From: Pseudomonadota bacterium | Lineage (GTDB): Bacteria; Pseudomonadota; Alphaproteobacteria; Rickettsiales; SXRF01 | Assembly (NCBI GenBank): GCA_963205245.1 | Contig: CAUJIB010000008.1 | Coordinates: 1-33,777 of the forward strand | DNA: 33,777 nt | Direction of reading: 5' to 3' | Part shown: one piece after another, positions 8,510 through 16,301 of the stretch | Position numbering within the stretch: the stretch's first letter is position 1 | Layout: the number at the start of each line of letters is the position of its first letter | Position numbers and translations under genes: made by a program | Notes under the pieces: generated by a model | Told to the model about the DNA's origin: nothing | Database searches by the model: none | What the model saw: only the letters and a program-made list of their open reading frames with translations

Positions 8510-8516
8510 TTAGATT

Positions 8517-8924
8517 ATGCTACATGAATTCAAACAATTTATCACCCGCGGCAATGTTCTTGACCTTGCAGTCGGTATAATTATCGGTGCAGCTTTTACT
8601 GGTATAGTCAATTCTTTGGTATCAGATGTTTTAATGCCTCCAATCGGGAAAATCATGGGCGGAATTGATTTTTCCAATTTCTTTATTAATTTATCTGAAG
8701 GTCATTATAATACCCTTAAAGCTGCAAAAGAAGCTGGAGCAGCAACTATAAATTATGGATTATTCCTGAATCAGGTAATTAATTTCCTAATTGTTTCTTT
8801 TGTAATTTTTATTATTGTCAAACAAGCAAACCGCTTCAAAAAAGCTCAAGAAGACGCTCCTGCAATATTAACAAAGTCGGAAATGCTACTTGGTGAGATC
8901 CGCGATCTAATAAAAAACAAATAA
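8517..8924 (+). CDS. mscL: Large-conductance mechanosensitive channel
   Basis: Homopentameric inner-membrane emergency valve that opens on hypo-osmotic shock. The 135 residues match the family length. The N-terminal amphipathic helix ([20 protein letters not shown]) leads into TM1 with the conserved [10 protein letters not shown] pore motif. It is followed by a periplasmic loop, TM2 around residues 78-102 ([14 protein letters not shown]) and a charged cytoplasmic helix. A good Shine-Dalgarno fixes the start. It converges with the reductase gene on the other strand, 47 bases apart. Confidence 0.97.
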   Translation: MLHEFKQFITRGNVLDLAVGIIIGAAFTGIVNSLVSDVLMPPIGKIMGGIDFSNFFINLSEGHYNTLKAAKEAGAATINYGLFLNQVINFLIVSFVIFIIVKQANRFKKAQEDAPAILTKSEMLLGEIRDLIKNK

Positions 8925-8971
8925 TATCTAAACAGTTTAATGCAAACTACTGCCAAGATTCCAGTAGGGAA

Positions 8972-9952
8972 TTATTCCTTACTAGGTAGAAAAGCATCTG
9001 AATAGATATTATTATTAGAAAATCCTGCCAGAAATACTTTTACTTTAAGGGAATTTACCAGTTCAGGTGCACCGCATAAATAAACTTTTGTATTATTTTT
9101 ATCTTCAGGCAGGGCAGATAGCACTATATCTTCTATATTTCCTGTCTTATAGAAATTTCCTTCTTCACCTCGCAAAACGCATGGCACATAGGTAAAATTA
9201 CTATATTTCGCTGCTATTTTATTCAATTCGCCAATAAAGTATAAATCAGCCTCTTTAAGCGCACCGTGATAAAGCTTTATATCACCGGTATGACCATTTT
9301 CCAAAGCATCCAGCAAGATCCCGTAGAGCGGAGAAAGTCCTGTCCCTGTTCCAATCAGAAGAATCGGGTTATCAATCTTGCCATTAGCAAAATAGAAACA
9401 ATCACCAGCAGGACCACGGACTTTAACTTCATCACCTATCTGCGCTACGTCCTGCAACCATGAACTCATTTTTCCGTCCGGAAGAAGACGGACATGAAGA
9501 TCTATATTTCTATCTTTCTTGGTTTGGTTGGCGATAGAGTAGCAACGCACAACCTGTTCGTTATTAGTAATAGTTATATATTGTCCGGCCAGATACTCAA
9601 AATCCTCCAGCAAATGCAACCGTACTTTCAGTACATTACTACTTAACAAGCTTTTCTCCAATATTTTAGCTTGTACACTTAAACCACTATCATTAGGCAG
9701 CTGGACATTAATATCGGCTTTAGGATAACACTGACAGGAAAGAAATAACTTCATCTGCTTAAAAGTAGGCTTAAGCCCCTGTTGTGATATTTCTGGAATT
9801 TCTCCATCAACCATCTTCATCAAACAGGATTGACAAGACCCAGCTTTGCAAGAATGGGGAATATTCTGCCCTTCACGTAATAAACAATCTAAAACGGTTT
9901 CTTTTTCACGTACCGTATAACTTTTATTATCATATAAGACTTGTATTCCCAC
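8972..9952 (-). CDS. 2Fe-2S ferredoxin / FAD / NAD(P)H oxidoreductase, probable globin reductase
   Basis: A one-chain electron carrier of 326 residues. An N-terminal plant-type ferredoxin has cluster ligands C35-x4-C40-x2-C43 and C73. Next come the FAD-binding motif RCYS (136-139) and a nucleotide-binding domain with GTGTGLSP (201-208) and a final CGAPELV. This order is shared with CDP-glucoseen reductases and methane or phenol monooxygenase reductases. It lies 19 bases behind a truncated globin under NsrR control, so it is inferred to pass electrons from NAD(P)H to the globin during NO dioxygenation. The start is GTG at 9952 with AAGGA eight bases upstream. A role in another oxygenase is possible, but none is nearby. 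Confidence 0.88.
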   Translation of the reverse strand: MGIQVLYDNKSYTVREKETVLDCLLREGQNIPHSCKAGSCQSCLMKMVDGEIPEISQQGLKPTFKQMKLFLSCQCYPKADINVQLPNDSGLSVQAKILEKSLLSSNVLKVRLHLLEDFEYLAGQYITITNNEQVVRCYSIANQTKKDRNIDLHVRLLPDGKMSSWLQDVAQIGDEVKVRGPAGDCFYFANGKIDNPILLIGTGTGLSPLYGILLDALENGHTGDIKLYHGALKEADLYFIGELNKIAAKYSNFTYVPCVLRGEEGNFYKTGNIEDIVLSALPEDKNNTKVYLCGAPELVNSLKVKVFLAGFSNNNIYSDAFLPSKE

Positions 9953-9971
9953 CTTCTCGTTCCTTTACAAA

Positions 9972-10334
9972 TTACTTATTCAACACATCATTACGAACAC
10001 TATTAGCAATAGCTGCAACTTCTGCAATATCCGCATCTGGAACACCCAATTCTTTAAGGGTAGCACCTAAATGTTCAACAACTATATCCACATGGCTGTC
10101 ATTAAGACCTTTAGATACAAGTGGTGCATGGCTGGTACGCATATCTCTACCTGTATAGCTATTAGGCCCGCCAAAAGCCATTGTAAGGAATGCTTTCTGT
10201 TTTGCAATCTGACCATCCATATCGGTATTATCAAAAAAACCTTTTACACGATCATCACCCAACATTTTACGGTAAAAAATAAAAACTGCGGCCTCAACAG
10301 CTGGTGCTCCGCCTAATCTTTCATATAAACTCAT
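9972..10334 (-). CDS. glbN: Group 1 truncated hemoglobin
   Basis: Small heme protein of 120 residues with a 2-on-2 globin fold. The proximal heme histidine is probably His69 in DMRTSHAPL, the distal B10 position is Tyr21 in IFYRKML, and the AFLTMAFGG stretch is typical of the family. Group 1 proteins of this kind oxidise NO to nitrate. It follows nsrR by 23 bases, with a very good AAGGAGG ahead of ATG at 10334, and is followed by a dedicated reductase. The context therefore points to NO detoxification rather than oxygen storage. Expression is expected to rise when NsrR loses its cluster to NO. Confidence 0.94.
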   Translation of the reverse strand: MSLYERLGGAPAVEAAVFIFYRKMLGDDRVKGFFDNTDMDGQIAKQKAFLTMAFGGPNSYTGRDMRTSHAPLVSKGLNDSHVDIVVEHLGATLKELGVPDADIAEVAAIANSVRNDVLNK

Positions 10335-10357
10335 AAATCCTCCTTTTTGATTGTTGC

Positions 10358-10759
10358 TTAATTAGTAATAATATCTTTAAGTGTGCTGCTATTTAGCACA
10401 TCGTAAAACTGGTTGATAGATTTATGCAAAATGTTCTTTAATTTACAACTACCGATTATACGGCAGCTTATATGACCGCTGTCAAAACATTCAACTATCC
10501 GGAAATTAGGCTCTGTTTCCCTGACTAGCTTCCCAATATTTATTTCTTCTGGGTTTTTATTAAGGCATAAACCTCCACCTTTGCCACGGGAGCTTTTAAC
10601 ATAACCAAGCTTAACTAGATTATGCGCAATTTTTACAAAATGCTGCTTTGGAAGGTTATACCATGTAGCAACCTCATTAATTGTCACCAGACGATCAGGG
10701 TGCTCAGCTATATAAATAAGCATCCGCAAAGAATAATCTGTAAATTTTGCAAGTTGCAT
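10358..10759 (-). CDS. nsrR: Rrf2-family NO-sensing repressor NsrR
   Basis: Iron-sulfur repressor that releases DNA when NO attacks its cluster. The 133 residues have an N-terminal winged helix (KFTDYSLRMLIYIAEH, then the recognition helix around LPKQHFVKIAHNL). The cluster ligands are three cysteines, C91, C99 and C105, within EC-FDSGHIS-C-RIIGS-C. Asp8, the fourth ligand described for actinobacterial NsrR, is also present. IscR and RirA have different cysteine spacing. It is the first gene of an operon with a globin and its reductase. A 23-bp dyad matching the known NsrR site lies 25 bases before its ATG, so it should regulate itself. Confidence 0.92.
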   Translation of the reverse strand: MQLAKFTDYSLRMLIYIAEHPDRLVTINEVATWYNLPKQHFVKIAHNLVKLGYVKSSRGKGGGLCLNKNPEEINIGKLVRETEPNFRIVECFDSGHISCRIIGSCKLKNILHKSINQFYDVLNSSTLKDIITN

Positions 10760-10783
10760 ACAAATATCCGATTCCGTTAAATA

Positions 10784-10806
10784 AAGATGGATTTTGAATA
10801 CATCTT
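10784..10806 (-). promoter_or_regulatory. NsrR operator (11-1-11 inverted repeat)
   Basis: Read on the minus strand, the half-sites are AAGATGTATTC and, on the opposite strand, AAGATGGATTT, arranged head to head around one central base (10795). This matches the published NsrR half-site (AAGATGYATTT) at nearly every position. It overlaps the proposed -10 box of the nsrR-globin-reductase operon, so bound NsrR would block RNA polymerase. Confidence 0.85.
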
Positions 10807-10822
10807 ATAAAACAAAAGTCAA
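10795..10822 (-). promoter_or_regulatory. Promoter of the nsrR-glbN-reductase operon
   Basis: TTGACT at 10822-10817 is followed after 16 bases by TATTCA at 10800-10795. The -35 is one mismatch from consensus and the -10 is weaker. The operator covers the -10. Inferred from sequence only. Confidence 0.5.
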
Positions 10823-10894
10823 GCATCTATTTAATTCTACTTTACTATTAAAGCGATGTATAAACCTAACAATCTGTTTTGTATGAAACCAATT

Positions 10895-11476
10895 TTATTT
10901 TTTATAACTATTTATAATTTTTTCTACCCTTATATCCGGTACAAACCACACTACAAATACTATGATATAAAGTAAGATAGATAAAGACGTATGGATAAAT
11001 GCCAGAGGTATTGCACATATATAAAACAGCAGCGATATTACAGCTTTCCAGTCCCTGCCAAGTGCATTTGCCAATTCAGTATTTTTTTCATGATGCGCCA
11101 GACTTCTTGCCAGTATATAATAAGCGATTGCCGCCATAAGCAATACCATCCCATAAAGCACCACAGGAATTGTGGCAAAATTATTTTCCCCCATCCACCC
11201 AGTTACAAAAGGAACAAGAGAAAGCCAGAATAATAAGTGCATATTAGCCCACAAAATACGCCCGCTTATTCTTTTCGTAGCTTGCAACATGTGATGGTGA
11301 TTATTCCAATACACTCCTACATATAAAAAGCTCATAACATAACTGAAAAAAACCGGAACAAGAGACATTAAATCGTTCCATTCTATACCATGTGGCACCT
11401 TCAACTCTAATACCATTATGGTTATAATAATAGCTATCACACCATCGCTAAATGCCTCCAGCCGGTTTTTTTCCAT
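10895..11476 (-). CDS. TMEM175-family (DUF1211) potassium channel-like membrane protein
   Basis: 193 residues with about six membrane segments. The N terminus carries the family signature RLEAFSDGVIAIIITIMVLEL, whose RxxxFSD motif lines the pore in characterised TMEM175 proteins, which conduct potassium. Bacterial members usually have one such repeat per chain and assemble as tetramers. AGGTAA precedes the ATG at 11476. It lies upstream of nsrR on the same strand, but a separate promoter and operator lie between, so co-regulation is uncertain. No regulator or partner is adjacent. Confidence 0.87.
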   Translation of the reverse strand: MEKNRLEAFSDGVIAIIITIMVLELKVPHGIEWNDLMSLVPVFFSYVMSFLYVGVYWNNHHHMLQATKRISGRILWANMHLLFWLSLVPFVTGWMGENNFATIPVVLYGMVLLMAAIAYYILARSLAHHEKNTELANALGRDWKAVISLLFYICAIPLAFIHTSLSILLYIIVFVVWFVPDIRVEKIINSYKK

Positions 11477-11555
11477 ATAAATTACCTGAATAAAAACTTA
11501 TATAAATTTACTTCCTTCAAATCAATACAATATAAAATCCTCTTTCTCTATATAA

Positions 11556-12404
11556 TTATTGCAACCTGCCCGCACGGAAATCGCTAAAGGCCTGATGAAT
11601 TTCGGCTTCTGTATTCATCACAAACGGCCCTGCACCGACAACGGGTTCATTAATAGGCTCACCACTTAAAAATAAAACCTTGGCATCATTATGAGCTTTC
11701 AATGAAATAACATCACCATCTACATCAAACACCGCAAGCTCTGCTGCATTCAGCATTTTATCACCCACTTGCACTGAACCACTTAAAACCAGAAGCATGG
11801 CATTAAAACCATTTACAACAGGCAGTTTCAGCTCTGCATTTTTTTGCAGACGAATGTCATAAAGATATACTGGTGTAAATGTTTCAGCAGCTCCCTTCAC
11901 CTCATTAAAATCTCCAGCAATAACCCGCAGTGATCCACCTTCAAATTCTACAACCGGAATATTTTTATTTACAATTTCCTGATATTTCGGCGCAGACATT
12001 TTATCTCTCGCAGGCAAATTAACCCATAGCTGTACCATTTCCAGAATTCCGCCTTTACGCGTAAATTCTGCGCTATGCATTTCTTCATGCAAAATCCCGC
12101 GGGCAGCCGTCATCCACTGCACATCCCCAGCACCAATTTTACCGGAATTGCCAGCCGTATCCCTATGCTCAACTTCACCATCATAAACAATTGTCACCGT
12201 TTCAAACCCCCTGTGCGGATGCTGCTCCACACCTCTGGGTTTATCAGATGGCTTAAAATCAGCAGGGCCAGCATAGTCTAACAATAAAAACGGGCTGATA
12301 CCCGCATCGCTGCCATAAGAAAACATGCTGCGAACAGGGAAACCATCCCCCACCCAATGCTGACCATGACCTTTAGTGATAGTTACAATTTTACGATTAC
12401 TCAT
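11556..12404 (-). CDS. Pirin-family protein (bicupin)
   Basis: A metal-binding double cupin of 282 residues; some members act as quercetin dioxygenases or redox sensors. The metal site is visible in EQHPHRGFETV with a further His in EVEHRD and a later Glu, as in known pirins. A C-terminal pirin domain follows from about residue 180. ATG at 12404 is preferred over an upstream TTG at 12410, because AAGGA lies seven to eight bases before it. It is transcribed away from an HxlR-type regulator, a common pairing in bacteria, which suggests induction by an electrophile, oxidant or aromatic compound through that regulator. Confidence 0.92.
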   Translation of the reverse strand: MSNRKIVTITKGHGQHWVGDGFPVRSMFSYGSDAGISPFLLLDYAGPADFKPSDKPRGVEQHPHRGFETVTIVYDGEVEHRDTAGNSGKIGAGDVQWMTAARGILHEEMHSAEFTRKGGILEMVQLWVNLPARDKMSAPKYQEIVNKNIPVVEFEGGSLRVIAGDFNEVKGAAETFTPVYLYDIRLQKNAELKLPVVNGFNAMLLVLSGSVQVGDKMLNAAELAVFDVDGDVISLKAHNDAKVLFLSGEPINEPVVGAGPFVMNTEAEIHQAFSDFRAGRLQ

Positions 12405-12448
12405 AACCAATTCCTTTTCAGAAAATATTTTACAAAACCAACTATTGT

Positions 12449-12477
12449 TATATAAAATTTATACGGTATTTTTACAA
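12449..12477 (-). promoter_or_regulatory. Putative promoter of the pirin gene
   Basis: On the minus strand TTGTAA (12477-12472) and TATATA (12454-12449) are separated by 17 bases. Two short palindromes flank or overlap it (12461-12469 and 12478-12485), compatible with control by the divergent HxlR-type regulator. Confidence 0.4.
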
Positions 12478-12485
12478 GTACGTAC
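12461..12485. promoter_or_regulatory. Candidate operator region between pirin and hxlR genes
   Basis: ATAC-G-GTAT (12461-12469) and GTACGTAC (12478-12485) are two exact palindromes in the 114-base divergent intergenic region. They share the GTAC/GTAT theme seen in targets of HxlR-family regulators. Which one is bound, if any, cannot be told. Confidence 0.35.
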
Positions 12486-12518
12486 ATTTAGGATACTGTT
12501 AGAACAATAGGCAATATT

Positions 12519-12848
12519 ATGAATAAAAAAGAAAAATCCTGCCATGTAGAAACAACATTACATATAATATCCGGACGCTGGAAAGTACTTATAATCCAGC
12601 AACTCCTAGAAGACAAAAAACGTTTCAACCAGCTACAGCGTGAACTGGGTGGCATAACCCACCGCACCCTAAGCAAACAATTGCGGGAAATGGAAGATAA
12701 CGGACTTATTAAAAGAAAAGATTATGGCGAAATCCCACCACGTGTTGAATATAGCCTCACTCCACTGGGTAAATCACTAACCCCTATCCTCTTTGCGATG
12801 CATGATTGGGGAGAAAAATATGGCAAGAAACCTCCTGCCAAAAAATAA
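12519..12848 (+). CDS. HxlR-family winged-helix transcriptional regulator
   Basis: 109 residues, the normal length for this MarR-related family. The DNA-binding domain is clear: CHVETTLHIISGRWKVLII, then RFNQLQRELGGITHRTLSKQLREME and the wing DYGEIPPRVEYSLTPLG. Cys8 near the N terminus is at the position used for redox or electrophile sensing in YodB, HypR and QorR. It is the only cysteine, so sensing would need an intersubunit or mixed disulfide. It is divergent from the pirin gene across 114 bases with palindromes, so the pirin is its likely target, together with its own promoter. Confidence 0.92.
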   Translation: MNKKEKSCHVETTLHIISGRWKVLIIQQLLEDKKRFNQLQRELGGITHRTLSKQLREMEDNGLIKRKDYGEIPPRVEYSLTPLGKSLTPILFAMHDWGEKYGKKPPAKK

Positions 12849-12999
12849 AATGGGTACAGTCAAATTAATTGACACTCCGACGCGGAATAACATACAATTA
12901 CTTGGAGCAATTTCTGTCCACATAAATCATTGCAACAGCTTGATTGTACTGGTTTTGAACGGCAATCTGCGAATAATCAATTAATACACTTGGTACTGT

Positions 13000-13347
13000 A
13001 TGAGTATAGAAAATCAGATCTTACTGCGCCTCTACACAGCTTATATTTGTATCATAATCGCTCTTTGCAATATTGGAGTGTTAGCTAAAGATTATTACTG
13101 TAATGTAGTAGAGAATAATTATATTGTAGTTACTAGCATAATAGTAAGCGTCATGGGATTGCTATCACAAAACCAACATAGGGAAGGCATGCAACTTATA
13201 AATACAGGCAGTACTTTAGCAGAAAAAGGAGAGCATGAGAAACGCAAAAAATATCTTCCTTATTTCATTTGGAAGCCTTTCAAAATTATGCCAGACATAT
13301 TAATAACAATAGGCATTATCATGTCGGCATTGACAAGTATAAAGTAA
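13000..13347 (+). CDS. Small membrane protein, unknown
   Basis: 115 residues with three likely membrane segments near residues 9-28, 41-56 and 96-112. A charged stretch between the second and third (LAEKGEHEKRKKYLPYF) is probably cytoplasmic. I do not recognise a family. It stands alone between an HxlR-type regulator and tRNA-Leu, with 151 bases upstream that hold no other gene and no good ribosome binding site before the ATG. Codon use resembles its neighbours. The frame is moderately convincing because of its ordered hydrophobic pattern, but a spurious frame is not excluded. Confidence 0.5.
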   Translation: MSIENQILLRLYTAYICIIIALCNIGVLAKDYYCNVVENNYIVVTSIIVSVMGLLSQNQHREGMQLINTGSTLAEKGEHEKRKKYLPYFIWKPFKIMPDILITIGIIMSALTSIK

Positions 13348-13413
13348 CTATAGACGATACCCGTACCGTAAACATCTGGATAAATTAGAACAGCATAATA
13401 GCAATAACTAAGA

Positions 13414-13498
13414 TGGTGCCTCGGGTCGGAATCGAACCGACACGCCTTGCGGCACCGGATTTTGAGTCCGGCGCGTCTACCAATTCCACCACCGAGGC
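13414..13498 (-). tRNA. tRNA-Leu, anticodon CAA
   Basis: An 85-base gene including an encoded CCA (13416-13414). The acceptor stem is GCCTCGG paired with CCGAGGC, the discriminator is A, and the anticodon arm has CCGGA and TCCGG around a loop with CAA, reading UUG. A long variable arm (TGCCGCAAGGCG) and the T loop GGTTCGATTCC are present, as expected for leucine. Confidence 0.95.
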
Positions 13499-13569
13499 AC
13501 TAGATACTTAAACAAGTATGAAGAGAGCTATAATATAGTTCACACTTGGTCAAGATTTGTTTAGCGTAT

Positions 13570-14109
13570 TTACGCTTGTTTCGCTTCTTCCGTAGGTTTT
13601 ATACTTGCCACCGCTCCATCCAGATGGGTTTGCGTGCACAACCCAAGCAGCACAGGATCACGCGGTCGTATGTTACTGCTGTTCCAATGCGATTTCCCGC
13701 GTACTGCAGCAATAGTATTTTTAGTTGTTCCCACCAGCTTGGCAATTTGACCATCGCTCATAGACGGATAATTCTTTACCAGCCATGCAATCGCATCCGG
13801 CTTATCCTGACGGCGAGCCACAGGCGTATAACGGCTGCCTTTGGTTTTTTGCATTATATATTGCTTAGCACTACCTAAAAGCTCAAGGCGTTTATCTGGA
13901 TCTTTTTCACATTCCTCAATATTTTCGCGTGAAAGCTGCCCGCTAGCAATTGGATCATTACCACGAATGCCAGAGGATACTTCCCCATCAGCAATACCCT
14001 GCACTTCCAGAGGGTGCATTCCACAGAAATCACCAATCTGTTCAAAAGTAAGGGCAGTATTTTCAACCAACCATACAGCGGTTGCTTTAGGCATCAAAGG
14101 TAATGTCAT
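13570..14109 (-). CDS. trcR: Cell-cycle transcriptional regulator TrcR (DUF1013)
   Basis: 179 residues of a family confined to alphaproteobacteria. The N-terminal region (LPLMPKATAVWLVENTALTFEQIGDFCGMHPLEVQGIADGE) and a second block (PDAIAWLVKNYPSMSDGQIAKLVGTTKNTIAAVR) are helix-turn-helix-like. The latter is followed by the conserved HWNSSNIRPRDPVLLGLC. Published members are cell-cycle regulators linked to the CtrA network. It starts at ATG 14109 and is read towards the tRNA gene, divergent from the crotonase gene. Its presence is one of the best taxonomic clues here. Confidence 0.9.
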   Translation of the reverse strand: MTLPLMPKATAVWLVENTALTFEQIGDFCGMHPLEVQGIADGEVSSGIRGNDPIASGQLSRENIEECEKDPDKRLELLGSAKQYIMQKTKGSRYTPVARRQDKPDAIAWLVKNYPSMSDGQIAKLVGTTKNTIAAVRGKSHWNSSNIRPRDPVLLGLCTQTHLDGAVASIKPTEEAKQA

Positions 14110-14190
14110 AATTTTACTCTATCTCTACAAAAAATAATGTGAATGACTTATTTAGTAGTTTTTTACGAATATTCAAGTATTTTAAGCAGC

Positions 14191-14970
14191 ATGAGTAATG
14201 AACAGACCGTAAAATATGAAATTCACGATGGCAAGATAGCCATTATCACCCTTTTCCGACCGCAATCCGCCAATGCCCTTAATTCACAAATGGCGTTGGA
14301 ATTAAAAGATATTTTAGAAAATATACAGAGCTCGGCAGGAACCGTAATTTTAACTGGTGCTGGCGAAAAAGCCTTCTGTGCAGGAGCAGACCTAAAAGAG
14401 CGCAACTCCATGAACATAACAGATTGGCAAATCCAGCATCTGCTTTTCCGCCAAGTCCTGCAGTTAATAATGAAATGCCCAATTCCGGTAATTGCCGCAG
14501 TAAATGGCGCAGCCTATGGCGGCGGACTGGAACTTGCTCTGGGTTGCGACTTTATTTATGCTGCCCGCAACGCGCACTTTTCCTTACCTGAAGCAACCCT
14601 CGGCATAATGCCAGGTATCGGCGGAATACAAAACCTGATCAGAGCTGTTGGAATAAGGCGCGCCAAAGAATTACTGTTCACAGGAAAATCTTTTACAGGA
14701 GAAGAGGCCTATGAATGGGGCATGGTGAATAAACTCTGCAAACCAGATTCTTTAATAAACGAGGCTCTGTCCTGCGCAAAAACAATTTCTGGCAATGCTC
14801 CCCTTGCTGTAAAGGCAATAAAAAAATCTGCCCATCATGACGAAAAACTATTTAATGAGACACTTTCTTTTGAATCAGGACAGTATAAACTCTTACTTTC
14901 TACTAATGATAGAATTGAAGGAATAACCGCTTACAATGAAAAAAGAATGGCAAATTTTACTGGATCTTAA
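14191..14970 (+). CDS. Enoyl-CoA hydratase/isomerase (crotonase) family protein
   Basis: Hydrates or isomerises enoyl-CoA esters. From ATG 14191 it has 259 residues, the classical crotonase length. An upstream in-frame ATG at 14143 would add a 16-residue tail that the family lacks, and neither start has a strong Shine-Dalgarno. The oxyanion-hole segments are FCAGADLKER and NGAAYGGGLELALGCDF. Both catalytic glutamates of true hydratases are kept, in GGLELA and LPEATLG. The FCAGADLKER block resembles AUH/methylglutaconyl-CoA hydratases, which would place it in leucine breakdown, but no other leucine-catabolic gene is near. It stands alone. Confidence 0.9.
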   Translation: MSNEQTVKYEIHDGKIAIITLFRPQSANALNSQMALELKDILENIQSSAGTVILTGAGEKAFCAGADLKERNSMNITDWQIQHLLFRQVLQLIMKCPIPVIAAVNGAAYGGGLELALGCDFIYAARNAHFSLPEATLGIMPGIGGIQNLIRAVGIRRAKELLFTGKSFTGEEAYEWGMVNKLCKPDSLINEALSCAKTISGNAPLAVKAIKKSAHHDEKLFNETLSFESGQYKLLLSTNDRIEGITAYNEKRMANFTGS

Positions 14971-15183
14971 GATATTATTTCCCTGAATTTTAATATGATG
15001 CATAAAAGCAACATTCGTATAAAAAAAAAATCCCCCTATCAAATTACTAAATATTATTTATAATAATCAATATATTAAATATTTGCACATAATAACAGTC
15101 AAGCTGCTATCTATACCTACAGTAACGAATTTTTAATAAACTATATATAGGATTGATAGTCAGTATATAGAGTATTTGGATTT

Positions 15184-15240
15184 ACAATCTAAGCTAGATT
15201 TTTAATAATCAACACAGAAGCAATTTAATTTTAGGAGTAC
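15184..15240 (+). promoter_or_regulatory. Leader region of pilin paralogue 2 with inverted repeat and Shine-Dalgarno
   Basis: The 220 bases between the crotonase stop and here hold no gene and are very AT-rich. AATCTA-AGC-TAGATT (15186-15200) is a short exact inverted repeat within a possible promoter (TTTACA at 15181-15186). TAGGAG at about 15232-15237 is a clear ribosome binding site seven bases before the ATG at 15245. Confidence 0.35.
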
Positions 15241-15244
15241 CAAA

Positions 15245-16165
15245 ATGAACATAATGTTAGAAAAACTGATAAAAATTAGAGAAAAACAAAGTAAAGAACC
15301 GAAAAGCATCGTAAAAAAAGCCGGCTTTACTCTTATTGAGTTATCTATCGTACTAGTTATTATCGGTCTTATCGTAGGCGGTGTTCTGGTTGGACAAGAC
15401 CTTATTAAAGCCGCAGAGATTCGTGCAACCATCGCTCAATATGAAAAATATAACTCTGCTATGAATACCTTCCGTACCAAATATAACGGCATGCCGGGGG
15501 ATTTATTATCTACCCAAGCTTTAGCTTTCGGTCTAACCTGCCTTGGCGGTTCTGCGACCACCTGTACCGGCGGAACAGGCTTAGGTGATGGTAACGGATT
15601 ATTAGAAGGTGCTGCTGCCGGCACTGCCGCTCAGATCGGAGAGCCACCACTAATGTGGCGTCAGCTAGTTGATGCAAGCTTAATAGATGGTTCAGTTGGT
15701 TCTACCATAGTACAAACCTCAGGTGCTATGACAACCGCTGGCCCTGCTAGCTTCTTCCCTGCCGCAAAACTTGGCCGCGGCAACTACTGGATTGCCGGTG
15801 CCAACACTGGATTCAATTATTATATGCTTGGTTCTGTATCTACAACATCAGCAACTGATGCTGCCTATGCGGCAACTCCGCAGGGCTCTACTCCAATTGA
15901 AGCCTATAATATAGATAGCAAACTTGATGATGGTATGCCTAATACCGGTATCGTTCAGGCTCGTGGTACTGCAATCGCTCCAAACACATTAATGGGTGCC
16001 ATTGTAGCGGGTAACGCTGCTGCTGGTGGTGGTTCTGCTACAGAGGCTAGCACCTCTTGCCAAATCAGTGCCACAACTACCGCAACCGCTACAGGAAACA
16101 CCTATGCGCGCGGCTCTACAGCTGGTAACTCTCCAAACTGTTTGTTACGTCTGCGTTTCAACTAA
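15245..16165 (+). CDS. Type IV pilin-like protein, paralogue 2 (probably the major one)
   Basis: 306 residues with an unusually long basic leader of about 27 residues (MNIMLEKLIKIREKQ to KKAG) cut before FTLIELSIVLVIIG. After the assembly helix come LIKAAEIRATIAQYEKY, a GDGNGLL loop, IDSKLDDGMP, and a C-terminal cysteine pair 27 residues apart ending NCLLRLRFN. The signature is the same as in its two paralogues. The head is rich in Ala, Gly, Thr and Ser. It has a strong Shine-Dalgarno and its own perfect terminator, suggesting high, separate expression as a main subunit. Whether it forms a pilus or a secretion pseudopilus is unknown. Confidence 0.88.
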   Translation: MNIMLEKLIKIREKQSKEPKSIVKKAGFTLIELSIVLVIIGLIVGGVLVGQDLIKAAEIRATIAQYEKYNSAMNTFRTKYNGMPGDLLSTQALAFGLTCLGGSATTCTGGTGLGDGNGLLEGAAAGTAAQIGEPPLMWRQLVDASLIDGSVGSTIVQTSGAMTTAGPASFFPAAKLGRGNYWIAGANTGFNYYMLGSVSTTSATDAAYAATPQGSTPIEAYNIDSKLDDGMPNTGIVQARGTAIAPNTLMGAIVAGNAAAGGGSATEASTSCQISATTTATATGNTYARGSTAGNSPNCLLRLRFN

Positions 16166-16186
16166 TCTAACTTAGTTAGGCTAAGT

Positions 16187-16226
16187 AAAACCACCCCTTA
16201 ATTTTATTAAGGGGTGGTTTTTATTT
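16187..16226 (+). terminator. Intrinsic terminator of pilin paralogue 2
   Basis: CCACCCCTTAA (16191-16201) pairs perfectly with TTAAGGGGTGG (16207-16217) over a five-base loop, flanked by AAAA and a TTTTTATTT tract. With the flanking A/T pairs the stem reaches 15 base pairs. It is the best terminator of a gene end in the window. Confidence 0.95.
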
Positions 16227-16301
16227 ACAAACAATTGATTTATATATTTATAGTGCTATATTGAAACAAGTATATACTAAAGTTAATTATATAATTACCC
16301 C

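Noticed and set aside
8947..8967. CTACTG/CAGTAG hairpin between convergent mscL and the reductase gene as a bidirectional terminator
   Set aside because: The stem is only six base pairs with a nine-base loop, and no T tract follows on either strand.
12849..12999. Possible small gene or RNA in the gap between the HxlR gene and the orphan membrane protein
   Set aside because: No convincing frame, promoter pair or stable hairpin is seen; an overlapping frame from 12793 is a shadow of the regulator gene.
13414..13498. tRNA-Leu as the attachment site of an integrated element
   Set aside because: No integrase gene and no direct repeat of the tRNA 3' end was found on either side.
14971..15240. Non-coding RNA in the AT-rich gap before pilin paralogue 2
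   Set aside because: Apart from a ten-base A run, a short inverted repeat and promoter-like boxes, no stable structure or terminator defines an RNA.
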